Assembly (NCBI GenBank): GCA_016794835.1
Contig: JAEUJL010000635.1
Coordinates: 1 to 34,464, forward strand
Direction of reading: 5' to 3'
DNA from: Gemmatimonadota bacterium
GTDB lineage: Bacteria > Gemmatimonadota > Gemmatimonadetes > Gemmatimonadales > Gemmatimonadaceae
Length of the DNA: 34,464 nt
Numbering within the stretch: position 1 is the first letter of the stretch; each line of letters begins with the position of its first letter. Shown here piece after piece: positions 15,183-23,719 of the stretch. The translations under genes and the position numbers were made by a program. The notes below the pieces were generated by a model, which made no database searches, was not told the origin of the DNA, and saw only the letters and a list, made by a program, of their open reading frames with translations.

Positions 15183-17528
15183 ATGATTGGCGCGAGCGTC
15201 AAGCGAAAGGAAGACGGACGGTTCCTCACGGGGCGGGGCAAGTACACGGACGACATCACGCTGCCGGGGCAGCTGCACGCGGCCTTTGTCCGCAGTCCCT
15301 ATGCGCATGCGAAGATCCGCGCGGTGGATGCGTCGGCCGCCCGGGCGATGCCAGGGGTGCGTGCCGTCTTCACGGGAGCCGACCTCAAGGCCGGCGGCGT
15401 GAACCCGATCCCGGTCGGCTGGTTGCATGCCGGGATCAACGTGGCGGAGCACCATGCCATGGCTGTCGATGCCGCGCGGTATGTGGGCGAGGCGGTGGCG
15501 GTGGTCCTCGCCGACTCCGCGGCGACCGCGCGCGATGCGGCCGAGGCGGTGGCGGTCGACTATGAGGAACTGGCCGCGGTGGTCTCCGCGGTGGATGCCC
15601 TGCGTGCCGGGGCGCCGCAGGTGCACGGCAATGCCGCGGGGAACGTGGCATTCACCTGGCAGCTGGGCGATGCGGCCGGGACCGATGCGGCGATCAAGGG
15701 GGCGAAGACGGTGGTCCGCCAGCACCTGGGGAACCAGCGACTCATCCCCAACGCGATCGAGCCGCGTGCCTGCCTGGCGAGCTTCGATGCGGCCAATGAC
15801 GAGTTGACGCTGTACGTGACGTCGCAGAACCCGCACGTGCATCGCCTGATCATGGGGGCCTTCGTCCTGGGGATCCCGGAGCAGCGCTTCCGTGTGGTGG
15901 CGCCCGACGTCGGGGGCGGCTTTGGCTCGAAGATCTTCATCTATCCCGAGGAAGTCGTGGCGTGCTGGGCCTCGAAGCAGGTGGGCGCCCCGGTGAAGTG
16001 GACGGCCACGCGCAGTGAGGCGTTCCTGTCGGACTCGCACGGTCGCGATCACGAGACCGAGGTCGAGATGGCGTTCGACGCCGCCGGCAAGATCGTCGGG
16101 TTGCGGGTCCACACGGTCGCCAACATGGGGGCGCACTTCACCCTCTTCGCGCCCGCGGTCCCGACCTACCTGTACGGGACGCTCCTGTCGGGCCAGTACG
16201 ACATTCCGGTGATCCATGTGTCGGTGACCGCCGCGTACACGAACACCGTGCCGGTGGACGCGTACCGCGGGGCCGGGCGCCCCGAGGCGACGTACGTGCT
16301 CGAGCGCACGCTCGACATCGCGGCTGGCACGCTGGGGGTGGACCCGGCCGAGCTGCGACGCCGCAACTTCATCGCGCCGACAAAGTTCCCGTACCAGACG
16401 GCCGTGGCCCTGCAGTATGACTCGGGGAACTACGCCCCGGCCCTGGACAAGGCGTTAGGCATGGTCGGGTATGCGCAGTTGCGGGCGGAGCAGGCGGCGG
16501 CCCGCGCCAAGGGACGGTACATCGGCATCGGGCTTTCCAGCTACATCGAGGCGTGCGGCCTGGCCCCGTCCCATGTGGTGGGGTCGCTGGGCGCGCAGGC
16601 CGGCCTCTACGAATCCGGCGCCGTGCGCGTGCACCCGACCGGCAAGGTCACGGTGCTCACCGGCTCTCACTCGCACGGGCAGGGCCACGAGACGACCTTC
16701 GCCCAGATCGTGGCGCACGAGCTCGGCTGCGCCCTCGACGACGTGGAGGTCGTGCACGGCGACACCGCGAAGATCCCGTTCGGGATGGGCTCCTACGGAT
16801 CCCGCTCGGGTGCGGTGGGCGGCTCCGCCCTGTTCATGTCGATCCAGAAGGTGAAGGAGAAGGGACGGCGCATCGCGGCGCACCAGCTGGAAGCGGCCGT
16901 CGAGGACGTCGACTTCAAGGATGGGACGTACTTCGTGAAGGGCGCGCCGGGCAAGCAGAAGGGCTTTGGGGAGATCGCCCTCGCCGCCTATCTCGCCCAC
17001 AACATCCCAGGGGACATGGAGCCCGGGCTCGATAGCACGTCGTTCTTCAATCCGTCCAACTTCGTGTACCCGTTCGGGACGCACATCGCCGTCGTCGAGG
17101 TCGACCCGGCCACGGGCCACGTGGCGCTCACGAAGTACGTCGCGGTGGACGACTTCGGCAACGTGATCAACCCGATGATCGTGGATGGGCAGCTGCACGG
17201 GGGCATTGCGCAGGGGGTGGCCCAGGCACTGTGGGAGGGCGGGGTCTACGATGGGAACGGCCAGTTGCTCACCGGGTCGATGATGACCTACGCGCTCCCG
17301 AAGGCGCACTTCCTGCCGATGGTCGAGTCCGATCGCACCGTCACGCCGTCGCCGATCAACCCGCTGGGGGTCAAGGGCGCCGGTGAGGCCGGGACGATTG
17401 CGAGCACCGCAGCCACAGCGAACGCCGTGCTCGATGCCCTCGCACCCTTCGGCATCACGCACCTCGACATGCCGCTCACCCCGGCAAAGATCTGGGCCGC
17501 CATCCAGACCGCCCGGGGAGGACACTAA
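15183..17528 (+). CDS. coxL: molybdenum hydroxylase large subunit, form II CO dehydrogenase-like (CoxL-like)
   Basis: The 781-residue catalytic subunit binds molybdopterin cytosine dinucleotide. Family motifs: [20 protein letters not shown] at the start, [11 protein letters not shown], the active-site loop AYRGAGR at 360-366, [18 protein letters not shown] and KGAGEAG near the end with the conserved catalytic glutamate E735. The AYRGAGR loop marks form II; true form I CO dehydrogenases have AYxCSFR with the copper-binding cysteine. So oxidation of CO is unproven, and another aldehyde or heterocycle substrate is possible. GGAGGG 7 bases before ATG 15183 supports the start. The FAD subunit gene follows after 2 bases. 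Confidence 0.92.
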   Translation: MIGASVKRKEDGRFLTGRGKYTDDITLPGQLHAAFVRSPYAHAKIRAVDASAARAMPGVRAVFTGADLKAGGVNPIPVGWLHAGINVAEHHAMAVDAARYVGEAVAVVLADSAATARDAAEAVAVDYEELAAVVSAVDALRAGAPQVHGNAAGNVAFTWQLGDAAGTDAAIKGAKTVVRQHLGNQRLIPNAIEPRACLASFDAANDELTLYVTSQNPHVHRLIMGAFVLGIPEQRFRVVAPDVGGGFGSKIFIYPEEVVACWASKQVGAPVKWTATRSEAFLSDSHGRDHETEVEMAFDAAGKIVGLRVHTVANMGAHFTLFAPAVPTYLYGTLLSGQYDIPVIHVSVTAAYTNTVPVDAYRGAGRPEATYVLERTLDIAAGTLGVDPAELRRRNFIAPTKFPYQTAVALQYDSGNYAPALDKALGMVGYAQLRAEQAAARAKGRYIGIGLSSYIEACGLAPSHVVGSLGAQAGLYESGAVRVHPTGKVTVLTGSHSHGQGHETTFAQIVAHELGCALDDVEVVHGDTAKIPFGMGSYGSRSGAVGGSALFMSIQKVKEKGRRIAAHQLEAAVEDVDFKDGTYFVKGAPGKQKGFGEIALAAYLAHNIPGDMEPGLDSTSFFNPSNFVYPFGTHIAVVEVDPATGHVALTKYVAVDDFGNVINPMIVDGQLHGGIAQGVAQALWEGGVYDGNGQLLTGSMMTYALPKAHFLPMVESDRTVTPSPINPLGVKGAGEAGTIASTAATANAVLDALAPFGITHLDMPLTPAKIWAAIQTARGGH

Positions 17529-17530
17529 CC

Positions 17531-18355
17531 ATGTATCCCGCATCGTTTGCGTATCATCGCGCCACCTCGGTGTCGCATGCCCTCGAGTTGCTGGCCACCT
17601 ACGGCGACGACGCCAAGGTGCTCGCGGGAGGGCATTCGCTGCTTCCCGTGATGAAGTTGCGCTTCGCCGCACCCGCGCATCTCATCGACCTGGGGCGGGT
17701 GCCCGGGATGTCAGGGATCACCGAGAGCGGCGGGGTGGTCACCATCGGGGCGATGGCCCGCCATGCCGACGTGGCGTCATCGGCCGTGGTGCGCGCCAAG
17801 GCCCCCCTCCTGGCCGAGGTGGCGGGCCACATCGGGGACCCGATGATCCGGAACATGGGGACGATCGGCGGCTCGCTCGCCCATGCCGATCCGGCGGCAG
17901 ACCTGCCCGCCGCGATGCTCGCGTTAGGCGCGTCGGTGGTCCTGCAAGGGAAGGGCGGGAGCCGCACGGTGGGGGCCGACCAGTTCTTTGTCGACACATT
18001 CCAGACCGCCCTCGGCGCTGGGGAGCTCCTGGTCGCGGTCCAGGTGCCGGTGTCCAGCGCGGCCTGCGCCTACGCCAAGCATCCCGATCCGGCGTCCGGG
18101 TATGCGATCGCCGGCGTGGCCATTCAGCTGGGCGCGTCCGGCGGGCGGGTGGCACTCACGGGGCTCGCCCCGCGACCGATGCGTCTCGCCGCGGTGGAGG
18201 CCGCCCTGGCTGCGGGGGCCGGTGCCGCGGCCGCGGATCGTGCCGCCGACGGGGTGGAGTTCATCGAGGATGCGCGCGGGAGCGCGGCCTACAAGGCCAA
18301 CCTCGCGCGGGTCTTCACGCAGCGCGCCCTGACGGCGGCGCTCGCACGGAAATAG
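17531..18355 (+). CDS. coxM: molybdenum hydroxylase FAD-binding medium subunit (CoxM-like)
   Basis: The 274-residue subunit takes electrons from the iron-sulfur subunit to FAD. Both FAD signatures are present: AGGHS at 32-36 and TIGGSLAHADPAAD at 111-124. A C-terminal domain of CO dehydrogenase flavoprotein type follows (YAIAGVAIQLG, then LTGLAPRPMRL). Length fits the family. It ends the coxS-coxL-coxM run and is followed by a strong hairpin and the convergent coxG gene. Confidence 0.92.
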   Translation: MYPASFAYHRATSVSHALELLATYGDDAKVLAGGHSLLPVMKLRFAAPAHLIDLGRVPGMSGITESGGVVTIGAMARHADVASSAVVRAKAPLLAEVAGHIGDPMIRNMGTIGGSLAHADPAADLPAAMLALGASVVLQGKGGSRTVGADQFFVDTFQTALGAGELLVAVQVPVSSAACAYAKHPDPASGYAIAGVAIQLGASGGRVALTGLAPRPMRLAAVEAALAAGAGAAAADRAADGVEFIEDARGSAAYKANLARVFTQRALTAALARK

Positions 18356-18378
18356 CCCCCAGGCACGCGCCATTTGGC

Positions 18379-18408
18379 CGAGGGGTCGGACCTGCGTCCG
18401 ACCCCTCG
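18379..18408. terminator. bidirectional hairpin between coxM and coxG
   Basis: A perfect 13-bp stem (18379-18391 with 18396-18408) closes a CTGC loop. It lies between two convergent genes, 24 bases after coxM and 7 before the coxG stop. There is no T-run on either side, as is common in very GC-rich genomes, so it may end or insulate both transcripts. Confidence 0.68.
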
Positions 18409-18414
18409 CGGCGT

Positions 18415-19017
18415 TCAGGAGCGGCCGAGCAGCCGCTTGAGCCAGTCCATCAGGCTTCGCCAGAGGAGGGGGAGCAGGCGCAACTCCCGCGATGCCTCCA
18501 CGGCTGGTGGGGCGGGGGTGCTGGTGGCCGTGCTCGGCGTCGCGCTCACGGCAGGCTCCGGTGCCCGTTCCAGCTTCTCCCGTGCGGCCACGACAAACTG
18601 CTGGAACAGCTGCTTCGAGACCGACTCGATGAGGCCGCGGCCGAACTGCATGATGCGCCCGGCGATGTCGATGGTCGCGTCGACGGTCACGTGGGTGGAT
18701 CCGTCCGCGCCGGGCGTCGCGATGGCCACCATGTGCATGCGGGCGGACCCGCTGCCGCCGCTCTCCTTGCCTTCGCCCGTGATCGTGACGCGCCGAAGCG
18801 CGGGGTCGACCTCGGTGAGGATCGCCCGGCCAGCGTACGCCGTGCTGACCGGGCCGACCTTGACCCGCACACGCCCCACGTGGGTGCGAGCGTCGATGCT
18901 CTCCGTCAGTTCGGCACCGGGGAGGCAGGTCACGACGTCCGCCGGGTTATTCAGGAAGGCAAAGACCCGGTCCGGGTCCGCCTGCACCGTGAACGATTCG
19001 TGGATGACCAGGGACAT
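18415..19017 (-). CDS. coxG: CoxG-like SRPBCC protein with C-terminal amphipathic helix
   Basis: The 200-residue protein is a SRPBCC/START-fold protein (residues 1-150: ESFTVQADPDRVFAFLNNPADVVTCLPGAE, then DATIDIAGRIMQFGRGLIESVSKQLFQQF). CoxG is reported to bring CO dehydrogenase to the cytoplasmic membrane. A Pro/Ala/Thr-rich linker (about 153-175) leads to a terminal amphipathic helix with L, W, R and K (180-200) that could insert into the membrane. AGGAGG with a 5-base spacer precedes ATG 19017, so the longer frame to 19074 is not used. It is convergent with coxM and downstream of the porin on the same strand. Confidence 0.88.
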   Translation of the reverse strand: MSLVIHESFTVQADPDRVFAFLNNPADVVTCLPGAELTESIDARTHVGRVRVKVGPVSTAYAGRAILTEVDPALRRVTITGEGKESGGSGSARMHMVAIATPGADGSTHVTVDATIDIAGRIMQFGRGLIESVSKQLFQQFVVAAREKLERAPEPAVSATPSTATSTPAPPAVEASRELRLLPLLWRSLMDWLKRLLGRS

Positions 19018-19057
19018 GGGCGCCTCCTGCGTAGTCCCAACGATATCCCCATCCCTG

Positions 19058-19088
19058 CGCGACCGGCAGGGCACCCAGGCCGGTCGCG
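19058..19088 (-). terminator. hairpin between the porin gene and coxG
   Basis: A perfect 10-bp stem (CGCGACCGGC 19058-19067 with its complement 19079-19088) encloses an 11-base loop. It lies 29 bases beyond the porin stop and 40 bases before coxG. It may terminate the porin transcript or protect its end. There is no T-run. Confidence 0.4.
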
Positions 19089-19116
19089 TCCCGGTCGGTG
19101 CCCTTAGCGTGACCGG

Positions 19117-20358
19117 CTAGTAGTTGAACTGCGCCTGCAGCCGGAGGAATCCACCCTTCTGCCGGTAGTTAGCCGGAAGGCCGGCGTCCACCATGAGTCG
19201 GTCCGACCGCGTGTACTGGGCGGTGAGCTCGAAGCTCGAGGTCGGCAGCCACTCGATGCCGCCCTCGTATTCGTGGACCTCGTAGTGCCGGGCGTCCTGC
19301 TCGACCTTCTTGCCACCGGTAAAGAACTGCGCCCGCACGAAGGGCTGGATCACCTGGCCGTCGACCTGCCAGCGGTACATGGACTGCACGAAGCCGCCGC
19401 GCAGGCGACCGGTCTCGATGGAGCGGGTGCTCGCCTCGTATTCCGGTCCTTCACCCCAATTCCACTCACCCACCAGCCCGAAGGGCTGGGCATACCACAC
19501 CAGGGAGACGGCCACCCGGTCGTCGGCGTACTCCGGGAGCGCCCGGACATTCGCCGTGCGCGACGGAACGACAAAGCGGCCCTTGTACCCCTGGATGCTG
19601 GCCTCGATGAACTGGCCATTCGCGAGGCGAAACGGGTAGGTCGCGCGCGCGACGGCGTGGAGCGAGTTGTTGGCCTCCGGCCGATTGGCGGTCTGCCCGT
19701 TCATGACGCCAAAGCCAAACACCCCGTAGTCGCCCGTTCCCTTGAGCCCGCTGTCGGTCAGGATCCGGAAGCGGCGGCGGGCCGTGCTCGATGCCCAGTA
19801 GTAGAACAACCCGAAGTCACGCTCGTTGGGCACGGCGCTGTTGAGGGCGTCGTTACGGTCGAGCGGGAGGCGGTTGGAGCTCGACTGCAGGTTCTCGAAC
19901 CCATACGGCACCTTGCTCTGCCCGAAGCGCAGCCGGTGTTCCTTTGCCCCGTCGAGCCAGAGGTCGAAGTACGCGTCCCGCAGCTGCAGGTAGTGCTGGG
20001 TCCCCGCGGCGTCCGACGCGTAGTCTGGCTGGACGTAGATCGAGACGCGGTTGTTGATGTCCCCGGAGAGGATCAGCCGACCACGCCGGAGAAAGAGCCC
20101 CCCGTTGTTGCCGATCGAGCGGTCGCACTGGGGGCAGGTCAGCTGCTTGTTGCTCTCGAGCAGGCGATTGTACCGGATCTGGGCGTACCCCCGCAGGCTG
20201 ATTCGGTCGTACCAGGCGCGGGGTGGGGCAGCCTGCGCGGGCGCCGGGGTCCTGGGCCGGCCGGAATCGGGCGGAGTCTGCGCCCCCCCACTCAGGGCGG
20301 TGCCGGAGAGCAGGATGATCGCGAGGATGCTGCGCGGGACGATCGCGGTACGAGGCAC
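19117..20358 (-). CDS. outer-membrane porin, OprO/OprP (phosphate-selective porin) family
   Basis: From GTG 20358 the protein has 413 residues. A signal peptide (basic start, SILAIILLSGTALSGGAQ) precedes a Pro/Ala-rich stretch and then alternating beta-strand sequence with aromatic girdles, ending in LRLQAQFNY with the terminal aromatic typical of outer-membrane barrels. RGYAQIRYNRL, FLRRGRLILSGDI, YLQLRDAYFDLWL and RFGQSKVPYGFENLQSS match the OprP family order. These barrels pass anions such as phosphate; here the substrate is unknown. A TTG at 20406 would add 16 residues. Its position between coxG and the maturation genes suggests a link with the molybdenum hydroxylase, perhaps oxyanion supply, but only by neighbourhood. 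Confidence 0.85.
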   Translation of the reverse strand: MPRTAIVPRSILAIILLSGTALSGGAQTPPDSGRPRTPAPAQAAPPRAWYDRISLRGYAQIRYNRLLESNKQLTCPQCDRSIGNNGGLFLRRGRLILSGDINNRVSIYVQPDYASDAAGTQHYLQLRDAYFDLWLDGAKEHRLRFGQSKVPYGFENLQSSSNRLPLDRNDALNSAVPNERDFGLFYYWASSTARRRFRILTDSGLKGTGDYGVFGFGVMNGQTANRPEANNSLHAVARATYPFRLANGQFIEASIQGYKGRFVVPSRTANVRALPEYADDRVAVSLVWYAQPFGLVGEWNWGEGPEYEASTRSIETGRLRGGFVQSMYRWQVDGQVIQPFVRAQFFTGGKKVEQDARHYEVHEYEGGIEWLPTSSFELTAQYTRSDRLMVDAGLPANYRQKGGFLRLQAQFNY

Positions 20359-20388
20359 GGGAGTGGCGGCGAGGCGCGGAAAGTGGCC

Positions 20389-20465
20389 GTTACAATTGCG
20401 CCTCAAGCTTGTTACAAATCTTATTGTTACAAAGCGTTCCCCTTCGCCGTGACGACATCGTTACA
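20389..20465. repeat. four GTTACA repeats in the porin/moxR divergent region
   Basis: GTTACAA occurs at 20389-20395, 20411-20417 and 20426-20432, and GTTACA again at 20460-20465, all in the same orientation. The patch is strongly AT-rich against its surroundings and covers the porin promoter region, with the CoxD-like gene starting at 20541 on the other side. Copies one and two are 22 bases apart (two helical turns), two and three 15. It may be a regulator-binding array. Confidence 0.5.
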
Positions 20466-20540
20466 GACCCCCGGGGCCTCTGCCCGCGATCCCGGACGAC
20501 GGCTATCCTGCAGCCGCACCCCCCTCACCGGGCCCTGGAT

Positions 20541-21431
20541 GTGAACGAGCGCATTCGCGAGCTGCAACGCGCCATGGAAGCGTCCGCGTATGTCACCGAT
20601 CGCGAGGTGGCGACCGCGGTCTTTCTGGCGACCACCCTGCAGAAGCCACTGCTGGTCGAGGGGCATCCTGGCGTCGGCAAGACCGAGATCGCCAAGGTCC
20701 TGGCCCGGATCCTCGAGACGGACCTCATCCGACTGCAGTGCTACGAGGGGCTCGACGCCGCCAGCGCGCTGTACGAGTGGAACTACCCTCGGCAGCTCCT
20801 GCACCTGAAGCTGGAGGAAGGCACGACGACCTCCACGGCGGAGCGGGAGCGCACCATCTTCTCGGAGGCGTTCCTCCTCAAGCGGCCGCTGCTCATGGCG
20901 ATCACCCACCCGGATCGCGCCCCCGTGCTGCTCATCGACGAGGTCGATCGCGCGGACGAGGAATTCGAGGCCTTCTTGCTGGAGGTCCTCTCCGACTTCC
21001 AGGTGAGCATTCCCGAACTCGGCACCATTCGCGCCACGCACCGCCCGGTGGTGATCCTCACCTCGAACCGGTCGCGGGATCTCTCGGAGGCGTTGCGCCG
21101 TCGCTGCCTGTACGCCTGGATCGGGTATCCGTCGTTTGACAAGGAGCTGCGGGTGGTGCGGGCGCGGGTGCCGGGGATCACCGAGCGGCTGGCGCGTGAG
21201 CTCACCGCCTTCCTCCAGTCGTTGCGCACGCGCCGCCTGGAGAAGATCCCCGGGGTCGCCGAGTCGGTCGACTGGGGGCTGGCCCTCGTGGCGCTCCATG
21301 CGGATCACCTGGATGTGGAGGTGGTCCAGGCGACCCTGGGCTGCGTGCTGAAGGACGAGCGGGACCTGCAGCTCGTTGGTGCCGCCCTGGCGGACGGCCA
21401 GCTGCCGGCCATGCTGGCTGTCGGTCACTAG
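20541..21431 (+). CDS. coxD: MoxR-family AAA+ ATPase (CoxD-like)
   Basis: From GTG 20541 the protein has 296 residues. Walker A GHPGVGKT (41-48), Walker B LLIDEVDRAD (130-139) and the LTSNRSRDLSEALRRRC sensor region are intact. MoxR ATPases act as chaperones with VWA partners; CoxD is needed to complete the molybdenum-copper-sulfur centre of CO dehydrogenase. The open frame reaches back to 20409, but the conserved part begins at VNERIRELQ. Its stop overlaps by one base the start of the VWA gene (TAGTG), the classic CoxD-CoxE pairing. Confidence 0.9.
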   Translation: MNERIRELQRAMEASAYVTDREVATAVFLATTLQKPLLVEGHPGVGKTEIAKVLARILETDLIRLQCYEGLDAASALYEWNYPRQLLHLKLEEGTTTSTAERERTIFSEAFLLKRPLLMAITHPDRAPVLLIDEVDRADEEFEAFLLEVLSDFQVSIPELGTIRATHRPVVILTSNRSRDLSEALRRRCLYAWIGYPSFDKELRVVRARVPGITERLARELTAFLQSLRTRRLEKIPGVAESVDWGLALVALHADHLDVEVVQATLGCVLKDERDLQLVGAALADGQLPAMLAVGH

Positions 21432-22570
21432 TGCGCACCGCGTCCACGGGGCTGGACGCGGCCGTGGTGCGCCTGGTGCGGCGCCTGCGTGCGCGCGGGA
21501 TGCGCGTGGGCGCGGACGCCGCGACGGCAGCCCTGGATGCGATGGTGGCGGTGACCCTGGCCGATCGCGAGGACGTGCGCCTGGGATTGCACGCCGCGCT
21601 CCTGACCCGACCCGAGGACGCGGCCCTGCTCGATGAGGAGTTCGCGCGGGCGTGGGGGGAGGTCGTGGAGGCGGGCGCCGCTGCACCACCCGGGGCTCCG
21701 TTCGTCGACCCGGCGCTCGCTCCGCGGGCGGCGGCCCCCGCGGTGGCACCCGTCACCGTCGCCAACTGGATGAAGGGCGAGGCGGCCGATCCCTCGGGAT
21801 CCGCTGAGCTGCGATCGCCCAGTGGCACGGAACGCCTCAGCCAGCGCGACTTCGCGCGGTGGCCCTCCGTGGATGAGCAGGCCCTGACGCGCGTGGCGGC
21901 GCGGCTGGTGCGTCGCCTGACCCTTCGCCGGAGCCGACGGTGGCAGCGCGCCAACCGCGGACGTGTGGACCTGCGCGCGACCGTGCGGGCGGGGACGCGC
22001 GACCTGGGGGAAATGGTCCGCCTGGTGCGCCGGCAGCGTCGCGTCCGGCGCACGCGCATCGTCGCGGTGTGTGATGTGTCCGGCTCCATGGAACTCTACA
22101 CGGCCTTCCTGTTGCCCTTCCTCCACGCGCTCCAGAATACCGGGGCGACAGTGGAGACCTTCCTGTTTGCCACGCGACTCACGCGCGCCACACACGCGAT
22201 GCGTGGTGCCCGGTTCCGTCCGGCGTTGCGAGAATTGGGTCAGCTGGTGCGCGACTGGTCGGGTGGCACGCGCATTGGCGAGGCGCTGGCCGCCCTGGTG
22301 CGACTTCATCCGGCCTTGCTCGATCGGCGGACGGTGGTCCTCATCCTGTCCGACGGATGGGAGGTGGGAGACCCGGACCACCTCGGCGAAGCCGTGCGTG
22401 AACTGCGTCGGCGTGTGGGTCGCGTGATCTGGCTCAATCCCCTGATGGGGGCGCCGGGGTTTGCGCCTGAAACCCGCGGCATGCAAGCTGCGCTGCCGCA
22501 CCTGGACCTGCTCGCCCCCTGTCACAACCTGGCCGCCGTGGAAGCGCTGATTCCGCGGCTGGCGATTTGA
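21431..22570 (+). CDS. coxE: VWA-domain protein (CoxE-like)
   Basis: The 379-residue protein starts at GTG 21431, sharing one base with the CoxD-like stop. The C-terminal half is a von Willebrand A domain with a MIDAS site D215-V-S-G-S219 (VCDVSGSME), a threonine in GGTRIGEAL and an aspartate in LSDGWEVGD. The N-terminal part is helical and arginine-rich. CoxE proteins work with the MoxR ATPase CoxD in maturing the molybdenum hydroxylase active site. The next gene starts 63 bases downstream with its own ribosome-binding site. Confidence 0.9.
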   Translation: MRTASTGLDAAVVRLVRRLRARGMRVGADAATAALDAMVAVTLADREDVRLGLHAALLTRPEDAALLDEEFARAWGEVVEAGAAAPPGAPFVDPALAPRAAAPAVAPVTVANWMKGEAADPSGSAELRSPSGTERLSQRDFARWPSVDEQALTRVAARLVRRLTLRRSRRWQRANRGRVDLRATVRAGTRDLGEMVRLVRRQRRVRRTRIVAVCDVSGSMELYTAFLLPFLHALQNTGATVETFLFATRLTRATHAMRGARFRPALRELGQLVRDWSGGTRIGEALAALVRLHPALLDRRTVVLILSDGWEVGDPDHLGEAVRELRRRVGRVIWLNPLMGAPGFAPETRGMQAALPHLDLLAPCHNLAAVEALIPRLAI

Positions 22571-22633
22571 CCTGATGGACCTCGAGGCCACCGGTCGCGA
22601 GACTTCACGAACGCCTGGAGTGGGAGGAGTGAG

Positions 22634-23719
22634 ATGACCGCACCGACACCTGGACCGTTGCCGACGCGACGCGCAGTGGTCGCGACCCTGATCGGGACCA
22701 CGGGCTCCTCGCCGCGCACTCCCGGGGCCAGGATGTGGGTCGACGAGGAGGGCGGCATCCTCGGCGCGGTGACGATCGGTGGGTGTGTGGACGCGCGGGT
22801 GGTGGAAGCGGCGCACGAAGTGCTGGCGTCCGGCGACGTGCAGGTCGTGGAGATGTCGCTCGGCGAGGCCGACGCGGCAGCGCTCGGCATGACGTGCGCC
22901 GGGTCGGTGGAACTGCTCATCGAACCGGTCGCGCCGGTGCCGAACGATCCGGTGGCCCGCGGGCTCGCGGCGGTGCGCGCCGAGGTGGACGCGGGGCGCG
23001 CGGCGGCCCTGGTCGTCGACCTCGCGGGATCCCGGGAGCGGCTGGTGGTGCGCGAGGACGGCACCTTCGAAGGGTCGCTGGGCGCGGGGGTGGACGTCGC
23101 CCAGGTCGGTGCCCTGGCCCTCGCGCGGCTGCGTGATCGCGTGAGCGGGATCGAGGTCATGGCCGGTTCCCCCTCGCGACGCCTGTACGTTGAGGTGCAC
23201 GCCCCGGCCCCGCGCCTGGTGATCTTCGGGGCGACGCACGTCGCGCAGCCCCTGGCCGATCTGGCGCACGTGCTGGGGTGGCGGGTGGTCGTGGTCGACG
23301 GTCGTGAGCTGTATGCCACCGCGGCGCGCTTCCCGTCCGCCGACGAAGTCCTGGTGGGGATGCCCAGTGACATCGCGGGGCGGCTCACCCTGCATCGCGA
23401 GACGATGGTCGTGCTGCTGTCGCACGACTACAAGTACGACCTGCCGGTCCTGCGTCGGGTGCTGGAGAGCGACGCCGGATACATTGGCTGTTTGGGGAGT
23501 GCGCGACGCGGCGCGGCCATGCGCGAGTTCCTCGTGGACCAGGGGGTGAGCGCGGAGGCCCTGGCACGGGTCCACATGCCGGTGGGGCTGGACATCGGGG
23601 CACGCACGCCAGCGGAGATCGCGCTCAGCGTGGTGGCCGAGGCGCTGGCGGCGTTGCGCGGCCGGCCGGGCGGCGCGATGCGCGATCGACCGCCGCGCGC
23701 GCCGGGGGGCGACCGGTGA
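22634..23719 (+). CDS. XdhC/CoxI-family molybdenum hydroxylase maturation protein
   Basis: The 361-residue protein has the XdhC N-terminal domain (ATLIGTTGSSPRTPGARMWVDEEGGILGAVTIGGCVDARV) and, from about residue 190, a Rossmann domain (RLVIFGATHVAQPLADLAHVLGWRVVVVDGR) followed by LLSHDYKYDLPVLRRVL and YIGCLGSARR. XdhC binds molybdenum cofactor, helps its sulfuration and inserts it into the apoenzyme. GGAGGAG before ATG 22634 fixes the start. Its stop overlaps the next gene (GTGA 23716-23719). Confidence 0.92.
   Translation: MTAPTPGPLPTRRAVVATLIGTTGSSPRTPGARMWVDEEGGILGAVTIGGCVDARVVEAAHEVLASGDVQVVEMSLGEADAAALGMTCAGSVELLIEPVAPVPNDPVARGLAAVRAEVDAGRAAALVVDLAGSRERLVVREDGTFEGSLGAGVDVAQVGALALARLRDRVSGIEVMAGSPSRRLYVEVHAPAPRLVIFGATHVAQPLADLAHVLGWRVVVVDGRELYATAARFPSADEVLVGMPSDIAGRLTLHRETMVVLLSHDYKYDLPVLRRVLESDAGYIGCLGSARRGAAMREFLVDQGVSAEALARVHMPVGLDIGARTPAEIALSVVAEALAALRGRPGGAMRDRPPRAPGGDR

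Noticed and set aside
14699-17528. Calling the operon a genuine form I CO dehydrogenase
   Set aside because: The large subunit has AYRGAGR rather than AYxCSFR, so only the CO dehydrogenase-like form II label is supported.
20409-20540. N-terminal extension of the CoxD-like ATPase back to 20409
   Set aside because: The added 44 residues run through the AT-rich repeat region and have no MoxR-like sequence. Homology begins at the GTG at 20541.
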